A stretch of 13,797 bases of DNA, from the NCBI GenBank assembly GCA_021812735.1, contig JAKAMV010000164.1, positions 1 to 13,797 of the forward strand, read 5' to 3'. The DNA comes from Chloroflexota bacterium (lineage in GTDB: Bacteria; Chloroflexota; Limnocylindria; Limnocylindrales; CSP1-4). The translations under genes and the position numbers were made by a program. Position 1 is the first letter of the stretch, and every line of letters starts with the position of its first letter. Below, one piece after another: positions 1-7,533 of the stretch. The notes under the pieces are model-generated. The model worked only from the letters and a program-made list of their open reading frames with translations, did no database searches and was not told the DNA's origin.

Positions 1-392
1 ACCAGGTCGTTGTCGCCGTGGTGATCGAGGCGGTCTCGGAAGCGCTCGTGCTGGGCGCGAAGGCCGGCGTCGATCCCGCACGGATCGCCGACGTCCTGCA
101 GGGTGGCCTCGCCCAGACGAAAGTCCTCGAGCTTCGCCGCGAGAACATGCTGTCGGGTCGCTTCGACCCTGGCTTCCGGATCCGGCTCCACCTGAAGGAT
201 CTCAAGAACGCGCTCGAGCTGGGACGGCAGGCGGGGGTCGCGATGCCGGCGACGGCCGCGGTCGAGCAGCTCATGCAGGCGGCCCGGGTCGCCGGCCACG
301 AGGACTACGACCACTCAGGCCTGATCACGATTGTCGAGGACCTCGCGCGGCACCGGGTCGCGGACGGAGCGGCGCAGGGGCTCGAGGCGTGA
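1..392 (+). CDS. NAD(P)-dependent 3-hydroxyisobutyrate / 2-hydroxy-3-oxopropionate reductase family, C-terminal part (5' truncated by window edge)
   Basis: The reading frame is open from the window edge (first full codon at 3) to a TGA at 390-392. The visible ~130 residues match the all-helical C-terminal domain (NAD_binding_11) of beta-hydroxyacid dehydrogenases. The fragment opens with NQVVVAVVIEAVSEAL, the helix that follows the family's catalytic lysine. It then shows HLKDLKNALELGRQAGVAMP and GHEDYDHSGL, typical of tartronate-semialdehyde and hydroxyisobutyrate reductases. The Rossmann domain and the catalytic lysine lie outside the window. The stop overlaps the next start by four bases (GTGA), so it heads a translationally coupled run with the transaldolase-like and epimerase-like genes. 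Family members reduce or oxidise small beta-hydroxy acids with NAD(P)(H). Family is confident; GarR versus MmsB versus other cannot be decided. Confidence 0.88.
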   Translation, partial: QVVVAVVIEAVSEALVLGAKAGVDPARIADVLQGGLAQTKVLELRRENMLSGRFDPGFRIRLHLKDLKNALELGRQAGVAMPATAAVEQLMQAARVAGHEDYDHSGLITIVEDLARHRVADGAAQGLEA

Positions 393-1492
393 GCGCGGCG
401 ACCGTGGCCAGCCCGCTCCTGCGGATGGCCCGGGAGACCCCGACCGATTGGTGGAACGACTCCTGCGACCCGGCGGACCTTGCGTCGGCCATCGAACGGG
501 GCGCCACCGGCGCCACCTCCAACCCGACGATCGTCCTCGACGTGATGCGCTCCAATGGCGCTCGCTGGTGGCCGCGCCTTCGGGAGCTCGCCGCGGCGAA
601 CCCGTCGTGGTCGGAGGAGGACCTCGCGTGGGCCGCTGCCGGGGAGGTCGCCGCCGCGGGCGCGGCGGTCCTCGCGCCCGTCTTCGATGCCCACGCCGGG
701 CTGAAGGGCCGCCAGGCGATCCAGGTCAACCCGGTCAACTTCCGCGATGCCGACCGGATGGTCGAGCAGGCGGTCGGGTTCGCGGTCTTGGCGCCGAACT
801 TCCAGGTGAAGTTCCCGGCGACGGCCGCCGGGATCGTCGCGATCGAGGAGGCCACCGCACGCGGCATCAGCATCAACGCGACCGTGAGCTTCACGGTGCC
901 TCAGGCGATCGCGGCCGCCGAGGCGGTGCAGCGGGGTCTCGCGCGGCGCCGCGCCGCCGGCGAGGACACCGCGACGATGTCGCCGAACGTGACGCTCATG
1001 GTCGGGCGGCTCGACGACTGGATGAAGGTGCTCGTCGAGCGCGACGGGCTGGCGGTCGATCCCGCCGCGCCGAATTGGGCCGGGATCGCCGTCTTCAAGC
1101 GCACCTACGCGATCTTCCGCGAGCGCGGATATCGGCCCCGGCTGCTCGCCGCGGCGACGCGCCACCCCCTCCACTGGACCGAGCTCGTCGGAGCCGACGC
1201 GGCGATGACCCTGACGCCGTCCTGGCAGGCGCGGTTCGAGCGGAGCGGGATCGCGCCCGAACCGCGGATTGACCTGCCCGTCGACCCCGGGGTCCTGGAC
1301 GAGCTGCGCGCGCGGATCCCCGACTTCGAGCGGGCGTACGAGCCCGACGGCCTTCGGCTCGAGGAGTTCGACTCGTACGGGGCGACCGCCCGGACCCTCC
1401 GGGCGTTCATCGGCTCGTACCGCGACCTCAACGCCGCCGTGCGGGACGTCCTCGTGCCGGACCCCGATCGCCGACCTCCCGTCTCCCGGTGA
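389..1492 (+). CDS. transaldolase-like protein
   Basis: This 367-residue protein has the transaldolase/fructose-6-phosphate aldolase signatures in order: TSNPT at 43-47, GRQAIQVNP at 107-115, VKFPAT at 140-145 with the expected Schiff-base lysine K141, and INATVSFT at 162-169. A late segment, LLAAATRHPLHWTELVGAD (252-270), fits the phosphate-binding end of the barrel. Classical family members transfer a three-carbon ketol unit between sugar phosphates, or cleave it, in the cytoplasm. The GTG start at 389 overlaps the upstream stop by four bases, and its own TGA overlaps a possible GTG of the next gene. The sequence looks divergent from housekeeping TalA/TalB. Its place between a hydroxyacid dehydrogenase and a mutarotase-like gene suggests a catabolic aldolase with an unusual substrate, which is inference. 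Family is confident; substrate unknown. Confidence 0.87.
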   Translation: MSAATVASPLLRMARETPTDWWNDSCDPADLASAIERGATGATSNPTIVLDVMRSNGARWWPRLRELAAANPSWSEEDLAWAAAGEVAAAGAAVLAPVFDAHAGLKGRQAIQVNPVNFRDADRMVEQAVGFAVLAPNFQVKFPATAAGIVAIEEATARGISINATVSFTVPQAIAAAEAVQRGLARRRAAGEDTATMSPNVTLMVGRLDDWMKVLVERDGLAVDPAAPNWAGIAVFKRTYAIFRERGYRPRLLAAATRHPLHWTELVGADAAMTLTPSWQARFERSGIAPEPRIDLPVDPGVLDELRARIPDFERAYEPDGLRLEEFDSYGATARTLRAFIGSYRDLNAAVRDVLVPDPDRRPPVSR

Positions 1493-1536
1493 GGCCCGAT
1501 GCACCTCAAGCCACCAGTCGCAGGTCGGGGTCCGCG

Positions 1537-2562
1537 ATGACCTCGAGGTTCTCCATCGCGGACGGTGACATCGAGCTGGCCAACACCCATCTTGCGGTGC
1601 GGCTGCGGCCCTCGAAGGGGGCGGACGTCGCGGCCATCCGCCATCTGGCGAGTGGCGGCGACATCCTCTGGCAGACGCCATGGCCAGAGGGCCGAGCCTC
1701 CGCCGCGGTGCACCGCCCCGGCTCGCCGCTCTCATGGATCGAGCGCTGCGGGGGCGGCTGGCAGCTCGTCCTTCCGAACGGCGGTGACGAATGCTCCTTC
1801 GACGGAGTCGAGCATCACTACCACGGTGACGCCGCGTTGCTGCCGTGGGATGTCGAGGAGGCCGATGCCACGCACGCACTCCTGTCGGTGCGCCTTTTCA
1901 CGCTGCCGTTGGCGGTGGCACGACGGTATGACCTTGACGGAGACCTGCTCAGCGTGCGGACGGACGTCACGAATGAGGGGCCGATACCGGTGCGGCTGAT
2001 GTGGGTCGAGCACGTCGGTCTCGGTGGCACCCTGCTCGACGGGACCGCACGCCTCTCAACGGGCGCGCGGAGCGTCGTGGTCGACGGCCGGTACGACGAC
2101 CCTAGCAACCGGCTCCGGCAAGGCGCCCACGGGGCATGGCCGTTAGTCGCCGGAACCGATGGCGGCGATGTGGACCTGCGGGCCGTTGTGCCAGGGGCGA
2201 GCTGCCTCGCCTACCTGACTGACTTCAGCGATTCGTGGGTTGGCCTCTGCCGCACCGACGGGAGCCTCGGGACTGTCGTCACCTGGGACGCCGGTACGCA
2301 TCCGTACGCTTGGCTGTGGCAGCAGCTCCGGGCGACCCAGGGGCCCCCATGGTTCGGCCGGGCGAACGCGATCGGCGTCGAGCCCGCCACCTCTTGGCCC
2401 GGCCAGGGCTTGGCGATGGTCGCCTCGACGACACGGAACGAGGTCACCCTTGGGCCAGGGGAGCGTCGAACCGGGCTCATCGCGATCCACGTGTTCAGCG
2501 GCATGTCGGAGGTGACCGGAGCCACCCGAGGACGAGCGACAGGTCGCCTCGCGAAACGCTGA
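1537..2562 (+). CDS. aldose 1-epimerase-like (galactose mutarotase superfamily) protein
   Basis: The 341-residue product resembles the beta-sandwich mutarotase superfamily (aldose 1-epimerase / DUF4432-like). Visible marks are an N-terminal LANTHLAVRLRPSKGADVAAI, then LPNGGDECSFDG (79-90) followed by HHYHGDAALLPW (93-104), which carries the family's conserved HG...PW block. Near the C terminus, IGVEPATSWP holds the usual glutamate. Such enzymes interconvert alpha and beta sugar anomers or act on related carbohydrates. I chose ATG 1537 because a GGTCGGGG stretch lies about 8 bases upstream and homologues begin close to here. A GTG at 1489, overlapping the transaldolase stop by four bases, would add 16 residues and is the alternative. 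Last gene of the plus-strand run. Superfamily fairly sure; exact sugar not known. Confidence 0.78.
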   Translation: MTSRFSIADGDIELANTHLAVRLRPSKGADVAAIRHLASGGDILWQTPWPEGRASAAVHRPGSPLSWIERCGGGWQLVLPNGGDECSFDGVEHHYHGDAALLPWDVEEADATHALLSVRLFTLPLAVARRYDLDGDLLSVRTDVTNEGPIPVRLMWVEHVGLGGTLLDGTARLSTGARSVVVDGRYDDPSNRLRQGAHGAWPLVAGTDGGDVDLRAVVPGASCLAYLTDFSDSWVGLCRTDGSLGTVVTWDAGTHPYAWLWQQLRATQGPPWFGRANAIGVEPATSWPGQGLAMVASTTRNEVTLGPGERRTGLIAIHVFSGMSEVTGATRGRATGRLAKR

Positions 2563-2660
2563 CCTGCGGCTCGAGGAGCGCCGTCGAGTGATCGAGCGCG
2601 CCGTGGGCAGCTTCGATTGCCCCGCGAGGCCTCGCGATCCAGGTCCAGCCCCCCGACCAG

Positions 2661-2690
2661 GGCTGATAGGCGCGTCGCGCGCGATCAGCC
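2661..2690. terminator. hairpin between convergent genes, possible bidirectional terminator
   Basis: GGCTGAT (2661-2667) pairs with ATCAGCC (2684-2690), and inside it GCGCG pairs with CGCGC around a short TCG loop. The structure lies between the end of the epimerase-like gene (2562) and the stop of the opposing lipocalin-like gene, which it overlaps at 2685-2687. There is no T-tract on either side, so classical intrinsic termination is doubtful. Confidence 0.4.
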
Positions 2691-3878
2691 GGGTGGCTCC
2701 GCTGTTCGGTCCGGGAGGACGCGTCGGGCGAGGTCCGGGGCGGCAAGATCGGCGTGGAAGTACTCGGCGAGCCCCCAGGCGCGCAGCCGCCGATCGGTCC
2801 CTCCTTCCCGGATTCGCACGGTCGCGTCCAGGACGAGCGGGGGGAACCCGAACTCCCGGCGGGTCTGAGGAGCGTTCGGCCCGCCCCAAGACCGGAGGAT
2901 CGATCCAGACCGAACGCGCACGTCCGCGTCCAGCCGGGTCGTGGCGTCCCGCCAGGTCAGCTGCCATGCCTTCGCGATGTCGTCCTCGTCCAGCTCCAGG
3001 TTCTCCAGCACGCCGTTCGACAACAGGCGCCCGCCACCGGCGGCGTCGACGAGCATGCAGAAGCAGTAATCCTCGACGGGGCGGTCAAGCGCATCGAGCG
3101 CGTGGTAGCCGAACAGCCCGCGTCCGTCCTCGAACCGCAGCGTCACATAGACGTACATCACGCGCGGGACGACGTCGTTCCGGCGCTCGATCACGCGCGG
3201 GTGGTCGAAGAACACCGTCCCGTCGAGCTCGACCGTGCGATCGCGGTAGCGGGCCCGTCCGTGGACACGCCCCATCGACTCCCACATCGCGAACACGCAG
3301 TAGGGGTGCAGCGCGTCGGGGAGTACGCTGACGGTCGTGAGATCGAACTGGAGGTCCGCCTCGAGATCCCCGTCCACGGACCGGAAGCGGCAGCCGATCC
3401 GCGGCCATCCCGACAGCCGGAAGATCTCCCGGCCGCCGGGGGCCAACCGGACGTCCAGCCGGTCCGAGTTGGAGGTGACGTCAGTCGCGTCGTGCTCGCC
3501 TCACGGCAGCCAGAAGAGCGCGCCATCGCTCGTCATCACCTCCAGGTGCAGCTGGAGATACCGCCGATTGGGTGTCGCCTCGTCGGGTCCGGGATTGAAC
3601 CCGCCAAGCTCGAAGCCCAGCCGGATCGCCGGGATCTCCTCGTTCTCGAACCGGCAGAACGCCCAGTTTCCCTCGGACGGGTAGCGGTCGATGTCGATCA
3701 GGTAGTCCCGCGGTGACACGTCCGCGGCCGCAACGGCAACGCCGACCGCCCCGCTGAAGGCGACGCTGCGCCGGGCATCGGCCAGGTCGGCACCGTTCTC
3801 TACCACCCCCGAGACACGGCCGGGCTCCGGGCGCGCGGGCCCCCCATCGGACGTGCTCATCGTCGTTGCCGTCTCCAT
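2685..3878 (-). pseudogene. lipocalin-like (AttH/CrtC-like) protein interrupted by an in-frame TGA
   Basis: One continuous minus-strand frame runs from ATG 3878 (or ATG 3860) to TGA 2685, about 397 codons, broken only by a TGA at 3503-3501 (codon 126). Before the stop the frame reads YLQLHLEVMTSDGALFWLP; directly after it, GEHDATDVTSNSDRLDVRL and then GREIFRLSGWPRIGCRF. Both parts look like one beta-rich fold. The later part has GTVFFDHPRVIERRND and an acidic-aromatic pattern reminiscent of hydroxyneurosporene-synthase/AttH-type lipocalin-like proteins. That assignment is weak and no function is proposed. The second part has no ATG or GTG near its beginning (first candidate is TTG 3446), so two separate genes are unlikely. 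A single nonsense change, a sequencing error or UGA recoding are the options. I see no clear SECIS-like hairpin after the TGA. Confidence 0.62.
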
Positions 3879-4265
3879 CGTGGTGTCGTCCGGCGAGGTA
3901 TCGCGACGCGGCGGGCACCCAAACCATAACCCCTCCGAGCGTCGTCTCCTGGCTGACGAGTCTCTCGGATCGTCGTGACAACTTGGTGTCACTGCGACAA
4001 CCCGTTGCGCAGGCTTGGGCGGGTACGTGCGAGGGGTCACCATCAGCGCTGTGGGGTAGACGACTCAGATGCCCGAAGGGGCCGCGGACGGGGGCCAAGA
4101 TCGCAGGCGCATCGGCGGGCCTAAAGCGGGGCGGACTGGCTGGAGCCTGCGCACGACGTGATGGCCCCCGGGCACGTCGCCGCAGCTGCTTGACCTCGGG
4201 GGCTCACCTTCGGAGGTTGGGGTGGCGGCCGCCGGGTCGGTTCGGCTAAGATGACGGCCTCCCGA
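3879..4265. other. gene-free stretch upstream of the lipocalin-like gene
   Basis: No convincing coding sequence is seen here; the short open frames lack recognisable domains and good start contexts. It should hold the minus-strand promoter for the lipocalin-like gene and the plus-strand promoter for the tRNA fragment. A TAAGAT at 4247-4252 could be a -10 box for the latter, ending 13 bases before the tRNA. No good -35 box is evident. The stretch 3971-4000 holds repeated TGACA/TGTCA half-sites. Confidence 0.4.
3975..3992. promoter_or_regulatory. possible operator: inverted GTGACA-N6-TGTCAC
   Basis: GTGACA (3975-3980) and TGTCAC (3987-3992) form an inverted repeat with a six-base spacer, and a third related half-site (GCGACA) follows at 3994-3999. 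It lies about 97 bases upstream of the lipocalin-like start, where a repressor or activator dimer could bind. No regulator gene is in the window, so this is only a pattern. Confidence 0.25.
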
Positions 4266-4303
4266 GCGGGAGTAACTCAGCTGGCAGAGTGTCTGCTTCC
4301 CAA
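4266..4303 (+). tRNA. tRNA-Gly(CCC), 5' half only (truncated tRNA gene)
   Basis: The sequence follows a bacterial tRNA-Gly exactly up to the end of the anticodon loop. GCGGGAG (4266-4272) is the 5' acceptor strand, TA fills positions 8-9, ACTC/GAGT closes an AGCTGGCA D-loop, TCTGC (4292-4296) is the 5' anticodon strand, and TTCCCAA (4297-4303) is the loop with anticodon CCC. The next five bases, TGAGA, match only three of the expected GCAGA. No T-arm (GTTCRANTCC) and no CTCCCGC acceptor strand follow in the next several hundred bases. It is therefore a 5' half, not a working canonical tRNA. A TAAGAT box upstream suggests it was once transcribed. Recombination at the anticodon loop is the simplest origin; an intron or trans-split gene is a remote alternative. 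Confidence 0.72.
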
Positions 4304-4319
4304 TGAGAGCGTGACCCTG

Positions 4320-4339
4320 CCGGAGGGCTAGCCCTCCGG
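4320..4339. repeat. perfect 20-bp palindrome
   Basis: CCGGAGGG and CCCTCCGG flank a central CTAG, giving an exact palindrome 16 bases beyond the tRNA half. As RNA it would form an 8-bp stem with a four-base loop. There is no T-tract. It could be a terminator-like stem, a protein-binding site or part of an inserted element. Confidence 0.55.
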
Positions 4340-4363
4340 ATACCCCAAACGCGACGTTCTCGG

Positions 4364-4417
4364 GGATCCCCCGGATCAACACATAAATGCACGTTTATGT
4401 GTTAATCCGGGGGATCC
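4364..4417. repeat. 54-bp inverted repeat (24-bp arms, 6-base spacer)
   Basis: The left arm 4364-4387 and right arm 4394-4417 are reverse complements except for one position (GATCAA versus TTAATC). They surround the spacer TGCACG. The outer part is GC-rich (GGATCCCCCGG) while the centre is sharply AT-rich, with CACATAAA on the left and TTTATGTG on the right. It lies 45 bases past the stop of the minus-strand MFS gene and 61 bases past the tRNA half. It could be a strong hairpin ending that operon (no T-tract), or a recombinase site at an element junction. Confidence 0.7.
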
Positions 4418-4461
4418 GTCCCGACCGCACCGATCCCAGCGCGAGCGAGCGCGTCAGGCGA

Positions 4462-5654
4462 TCATGTGAGCGGCTGCAGAGCCGCGCCTCTACCCGTGCG
4501 GCCCGCAACCACCACGGCCCCGGCGGTAACGAGCGACACGACACCAGCGCCAGCCATCCCGGCGGCAAGCCCGGCTGTGGCGGAGATGAAGCCGACCAGC
4601 GGCGGGTACACCAGCGCCCCGACGACCGCCGATGCAGCGAGCACCGCAGCAACGAAGCTGGTCCGGTCCGGGTAGCGGGCCCCGCCGATCGCCATGATCG
4701 TGGGGTAGATGGGGCCGGCGGCGAAACCGGCGACCGCGAAGAGCACCAGCCGAAGTGGCAGCACCGGGAGGGCGACAGCCGACAGGATCGCCGCGCCGGC
4801 GATCGTCGCCATCCCGATGGCGAGCGTGTCCGGGCTCAGCCGCTCCCCGATCCGGCCGAAGACGAGGCGCCCCAGCGCGAGGCCGGCCCAGAACAGCGAG
4901 AGCGTAAGGGTCGCAAGGCCGACGGGCGCCTCCGAAAGGAAGAGGACCACCCAGGACGTGACACCCATCTCGGTGGCGATGTAGCAGGCGATCGCGAGCG
5001 CGAGCGCCGCCAGCGGCAGGAACGCGGCTGTCGATGCTGGTCCGGGACGGCGTGCAGACGTGCCATCCACCGCCGTCGCCTCCACGCCCGATCCACGCCT
5101 ACCCGACGGCATCGGGACGACGGCCAGCGCCACGCCGACAAGCGCGGCGGCAACGGCGGACCCGAACGCGACCCATTGCCAGGCGAGTTCGCGCTCGAGC
5201 AGCTGGCCGATGGCAAGCGGCGCCACGAGCGCCCCGATGGCCACCCAGAGGTGGAGCCGGTTGAGCATGGTGGTTCGCTCGCCCGGGTAGAGGTCCATGA
5301 AGAGCGCGTTCACGCCGGAGTCGATGATGCCAGCCCCCACCCCGAGCACCATGAATCCCACCACGAACAGTGGCCACGCCGGTGCGACGGCGCAGGCTGC
5401 CATGCCAGCGGCGATGAGCAGAGGACCACTCCCCAGGATCCCTCGGCGTCCCGCCGCACCGCGACCGTGCCCACGAGCAGGGTCCCGCCGACGTAGACGG
5501 CGTTGTAGGCGAGGTACCCCAGTCCCATCGCAGCATCGTCGATCGAGAAGGCCGCCTCGACCTCCCGGACGAGCGACGGAACCAGAAGGATCGTCCAGCC
5601 GAGCAGGAAGAAGGCAGCGAAGCCGGCGCGTCGCGCGCCCGACGGACTCTCCAT
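4462..5654 (-). pseudogene. MFS transporter, split by a single-base frameshift
   Basis: Two overlapping frames together make one major facilitator of about 397 residues. The N-terminal frame starts at ATG 5654 (MESPSGARRAGFAAFF), carries the first two hydrophobic segments and reaches VGTVAVRRD. The correct continuation, RRGILGSGPLLIAAGMAACAV, is in another frame that stays open to TGA 4462 and supplies the remaining membrane segments. The break sits at the CCC run 5450-5452 (GGG in the sense strand); one extra G would restore VAVRRGRRGIL, matching the MFS loop between helices 2 and 3. The start overlaps the upstream oxidoreductase stop by one base (TGATG), so it was the last gene of that operon. 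Unrepaired, the N-terminal frame ends at 5310. It likely imported a sugar, polyol or glycoside. Either a true lesion or a homopolymer sequencing error. Confidence 0.8.
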
Positions 5655-6658
5655 CAGGCTACGCGGACCGAGCACCCCGTCCGGGCAGACTCGGCGACCG
5701 CGAGGGCCACGGCCAGGGACCGCAGCCCGTCCTCCCCCGACACCAGCGGGCGCCCGTGCCCGCGGACAGCTGCCGTGAACGCCTCGATGCCGTACCGGTA
5801 GAGGTCGGTGCGCTCTCCGACGTCGACCGGCTCGAGCTGGTCGCCGCGCCGGATGGAAACCCCTCCCTCGGGCGCCTGCCGCAGGACCTCGTTGCCGATC
5901 AGCGAGCCCTCCGTGCCGTGGATCTCGACTGCCGTCGGCGACCCCGCGATCGTGTAGGCGTCGTGGAATGACACGAGCACCCCGCTCCGCATGCGCATGA
6001 CGCCCATCAGCGCGTCCTCGACCCCGGGCCCGCCGAACCGCTGAGTCGCGGCGAAGGCCGTGACCTCCGCGACCTCGTCACCAGTGAGGAAGCGGATCGT
6101 GTCGGCATCGTGCGTGGTGAGATCGAGGATCGCGCCGCCCCCGGCATCCGGGCTCGTCGTCCGCCAAGTCTGGAGGAACGGCGGCAGCAGGATCGCGTGA
6201 TGAATGCGGATGGCGAGCGGCGCACCGATGGCCCCCTCGACCAGCAGCCTGCGCATCGCTCGGAGCGTCGGGCCGTTGCGCATGTGGTGGTCCACGGCGA
6301 GGACGACGCCCGCCCCGGCGCAGGCGTCCACCATCTCGCGGCCCTCCTCGAGCGTGCGCGCGATGGGCTTCTCGCACAGGACGTGCTTGCCGGCCGCCGC
6401 GGCGGCGATGACCTGTGGGTGATGCAGCTCGTTGGTGCTGCTGACGTAGACCGCCTCGACGGCCGGGTTCGCGAGAAGCCCGTGGAAGCTGCCGTAGGCG
6501 GCCGCGATGCGGTTGCGGGCGGCGTAGCCGCGTGCCCGTCCGAGGTCCCGGCTCGAGACCGCGACCGCCTCGGCGCCGCTCTCCCGCAGCGCCGGCAGCA
6601 CCCAGTCCTCCGCGATCCAACTGGCGCCGATGAGGCCCCATCGGAGCGGGCTTGTCAC
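5654..6658 (-). CDS. Gfo/Idh/MocA family NAD(P)-dependent oxidoreductase
   Basis: The 334-residue cytoplasmic enzyme opens with a Rossmann fold (WGLIGASWIAEDW, 7-19). It has the family hallmark EKP at 96-98 with catalytic K97, then AVDHHMRNGP (121-130). The substrate-domain motif GGGAILDLTTHDADTIRF (173-190) carries the expected D179, H183 and D184. Length is usual for the family, whose members oxidise or reduce hydroxyls of sugars, inositols and glycosides using NAD(P). The GTG start at 6658 overlaps the stop of the isomerase gene by four bases, and its stop overlaps the MFS start, so the three are coupled. Intact. It differs from the other family member in this window in the active-site motif (D..TH here, D.G.Y there), so the two probably use different substrates. 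Confidence 0.9.
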   Translation of the reverse strand: MTSPLRWGLIGASWIAEDWVLPALRESGAEAVAVSSRDLGRARGYAARNRIAAAYGSFHGLLANPAVEAVYVSSTNELHHPQVIAAAAAGKHVLCEKPIARTLEEGREMVDACAGAGVVLAVDHHMRNGPTLRAMRRLLVEGAIGAPLAIRIHHAILLPPFLQTWRTTSPDAGGGAILDLTTHDADTIRFLTGDEVAEVTAFAATQRFGGPGVEDALMGVMRMRSGVLVSFHDAYTIAGSPTAVEIHGTEGSLIGNEVLRQAPEGGVSIRRGDQLEPVDVGERTDLYRYGIEAFTAAVRGHGRPLVSGEDGLRSLAVALAVAESARTGCSVRVA

Positions 6659-7512
6659 TCGACGCCCTCGGGGAGCATCGAGCGGACGTAGGAGGCGGCG
6701 CTACCGAACGTTTCGTTGAGGTAGTCGAGCGACCAGCCGAGAGTGCCGTGGCACTTGAGGGCGGCGACGCCCTCGTACCCCACGGCCGCCAGGGTCCGCA
6801 GGAGCACGCGGTGGTCGAGGGTGCCGTCCGGCCGCGGCAACTGCTCCTCGCCGGGCCCGAACATCAACCCGTCGACGCCGCGCCGGTACGAGCGGCTGAT
6901 GTCCCAGACGTAGTAGTGGAAGAGCTTCTTGCGCTCGGCGAGGTAGGCGATCGCCTCGCTGATGGTCTCGTTGGTGACCCAGAGGTGGGCCGGCGCTACG
7001 CACACACCGACGTACGGGGTGTCGAGGTCCTCGAGGAGCCGCTTGATTTGGGCGAGCGTGTCAACGCCCTCCTGCCATCGCTCCCCTTCGTGGCCCCCCT
7101 CCTCCATGTCGGCCGTGAACGGCACGGTGATGTGGTTCTCCACCGCAATCCGCACGCCGTACCGCTCGCACGTCGGCAGGAGGGCGGGGAGGCTCTCGCC
7201 GACGAAGTCGACGTAGTTGGCCTCGCAGTCGAAGACGACCATGTCGATGTCGAGGTCGGCCGCGAACCGGATGCGGTCGAGCATCTCCTGCCTCGATTTG
7301 CCGTACATCGTGAGCGCCGTCGGGCGAATCGAGTACTTCGCCAGGAGGGACTTGATGGCCGCCGTGTCGTCCCCCGGGTTCACGTGGTGGGCCAGTGGCG
7401 CCGCCGACGACCACAGGTTCACGTCGCGGAAACCCATGTCCGCGAGCGACCGCAGGGCCTCCTCGAGGGAGTAGTCGTGGTAGGGCGTGATCTCGGCGCC
7501 GAACCGGTACAT
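6655..7512 (-). CDS. sugar phosphate isomerase/epimerase-like TIM-barrel protein (AP endonuclease 2 family)
   Basis: This 285-residue protein has the xylose-isomerase-like TIM-barrel pattern. MGFRDVNLWSS (26-36) is a second-strand motif and AVENHITVPF (123-132) carries the metal-ligand glutamate E125. H176 in APAHLW (174-179) and H199 in FHYYVWD (198-204) are further likely metal or substrate ligands. AAVGYEGVAALKCHGTLGW (242-260) closes the barrel, with lysine where many homologues have glutamate. Relatives isomerise or epimerise keto-sugars with a divalent metal; some act in inositol or C-glycoside breakdown. The ATG at 7512 has a strong GGAGGAGG ribosome site at 7518-7525. It follows etfA by 21 bases and is coupled to the downstream oxidoreductase. 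Substrate not known. Confidence 0.85.
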   Translation of the reverse strand: MYRFGAEITPYHDYSLEEALRSLADMGFRDVNLWSSAAPLAHHVNPGDDTAAIKSLLAKYSIRPTALTMYGKSRQEMLDRIRFAADLDIDMVVFDCEANYVDFVGESLPALLPTCERYGVRIAVENHITVPFTADMEEGGHEGERWQEGVDTLAQIKRLLEDLDTPYVGVCVAPAHLWVTNETISEAIAYLAERKKLFHYYVWDISRSYRRGVDGLMFGPGEEQLPRPDGTLDHRVLLRTLAAVGYEGVAALKCHGTLGWSLDYLNETFGSAASYVRSMLPEGVE

Positions 7513-7533
7513 GTTCGCCTCCTCCGTTCGCGA

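Noticed and set aside
305..1879. Long minus-strand open frame opposite the transaldolase region
   Set aside because: Arginine/proline-rich translation without domains; a shadow of the GC-rich plus-strand genes.
3500..3540. Selenocysteine insertion at TGA 3501-3503
   Set aside because: No convincing SECIS-like stem with the expected loop after the TGA, and no known selenoprotein family match.
4304..4461. Group I intron or 3' half of the tRNA after 4303
   Set aside because: No conserved intron core elements, T-arm or 3' acceptor strand could be found in the following several hundred bases.
4387..5496. 369-codon plus-strand open frame beginning in the inverted repeat
   Set aside because: Antisense to the MFS transporter; no domain and charged low-complexity sequence.
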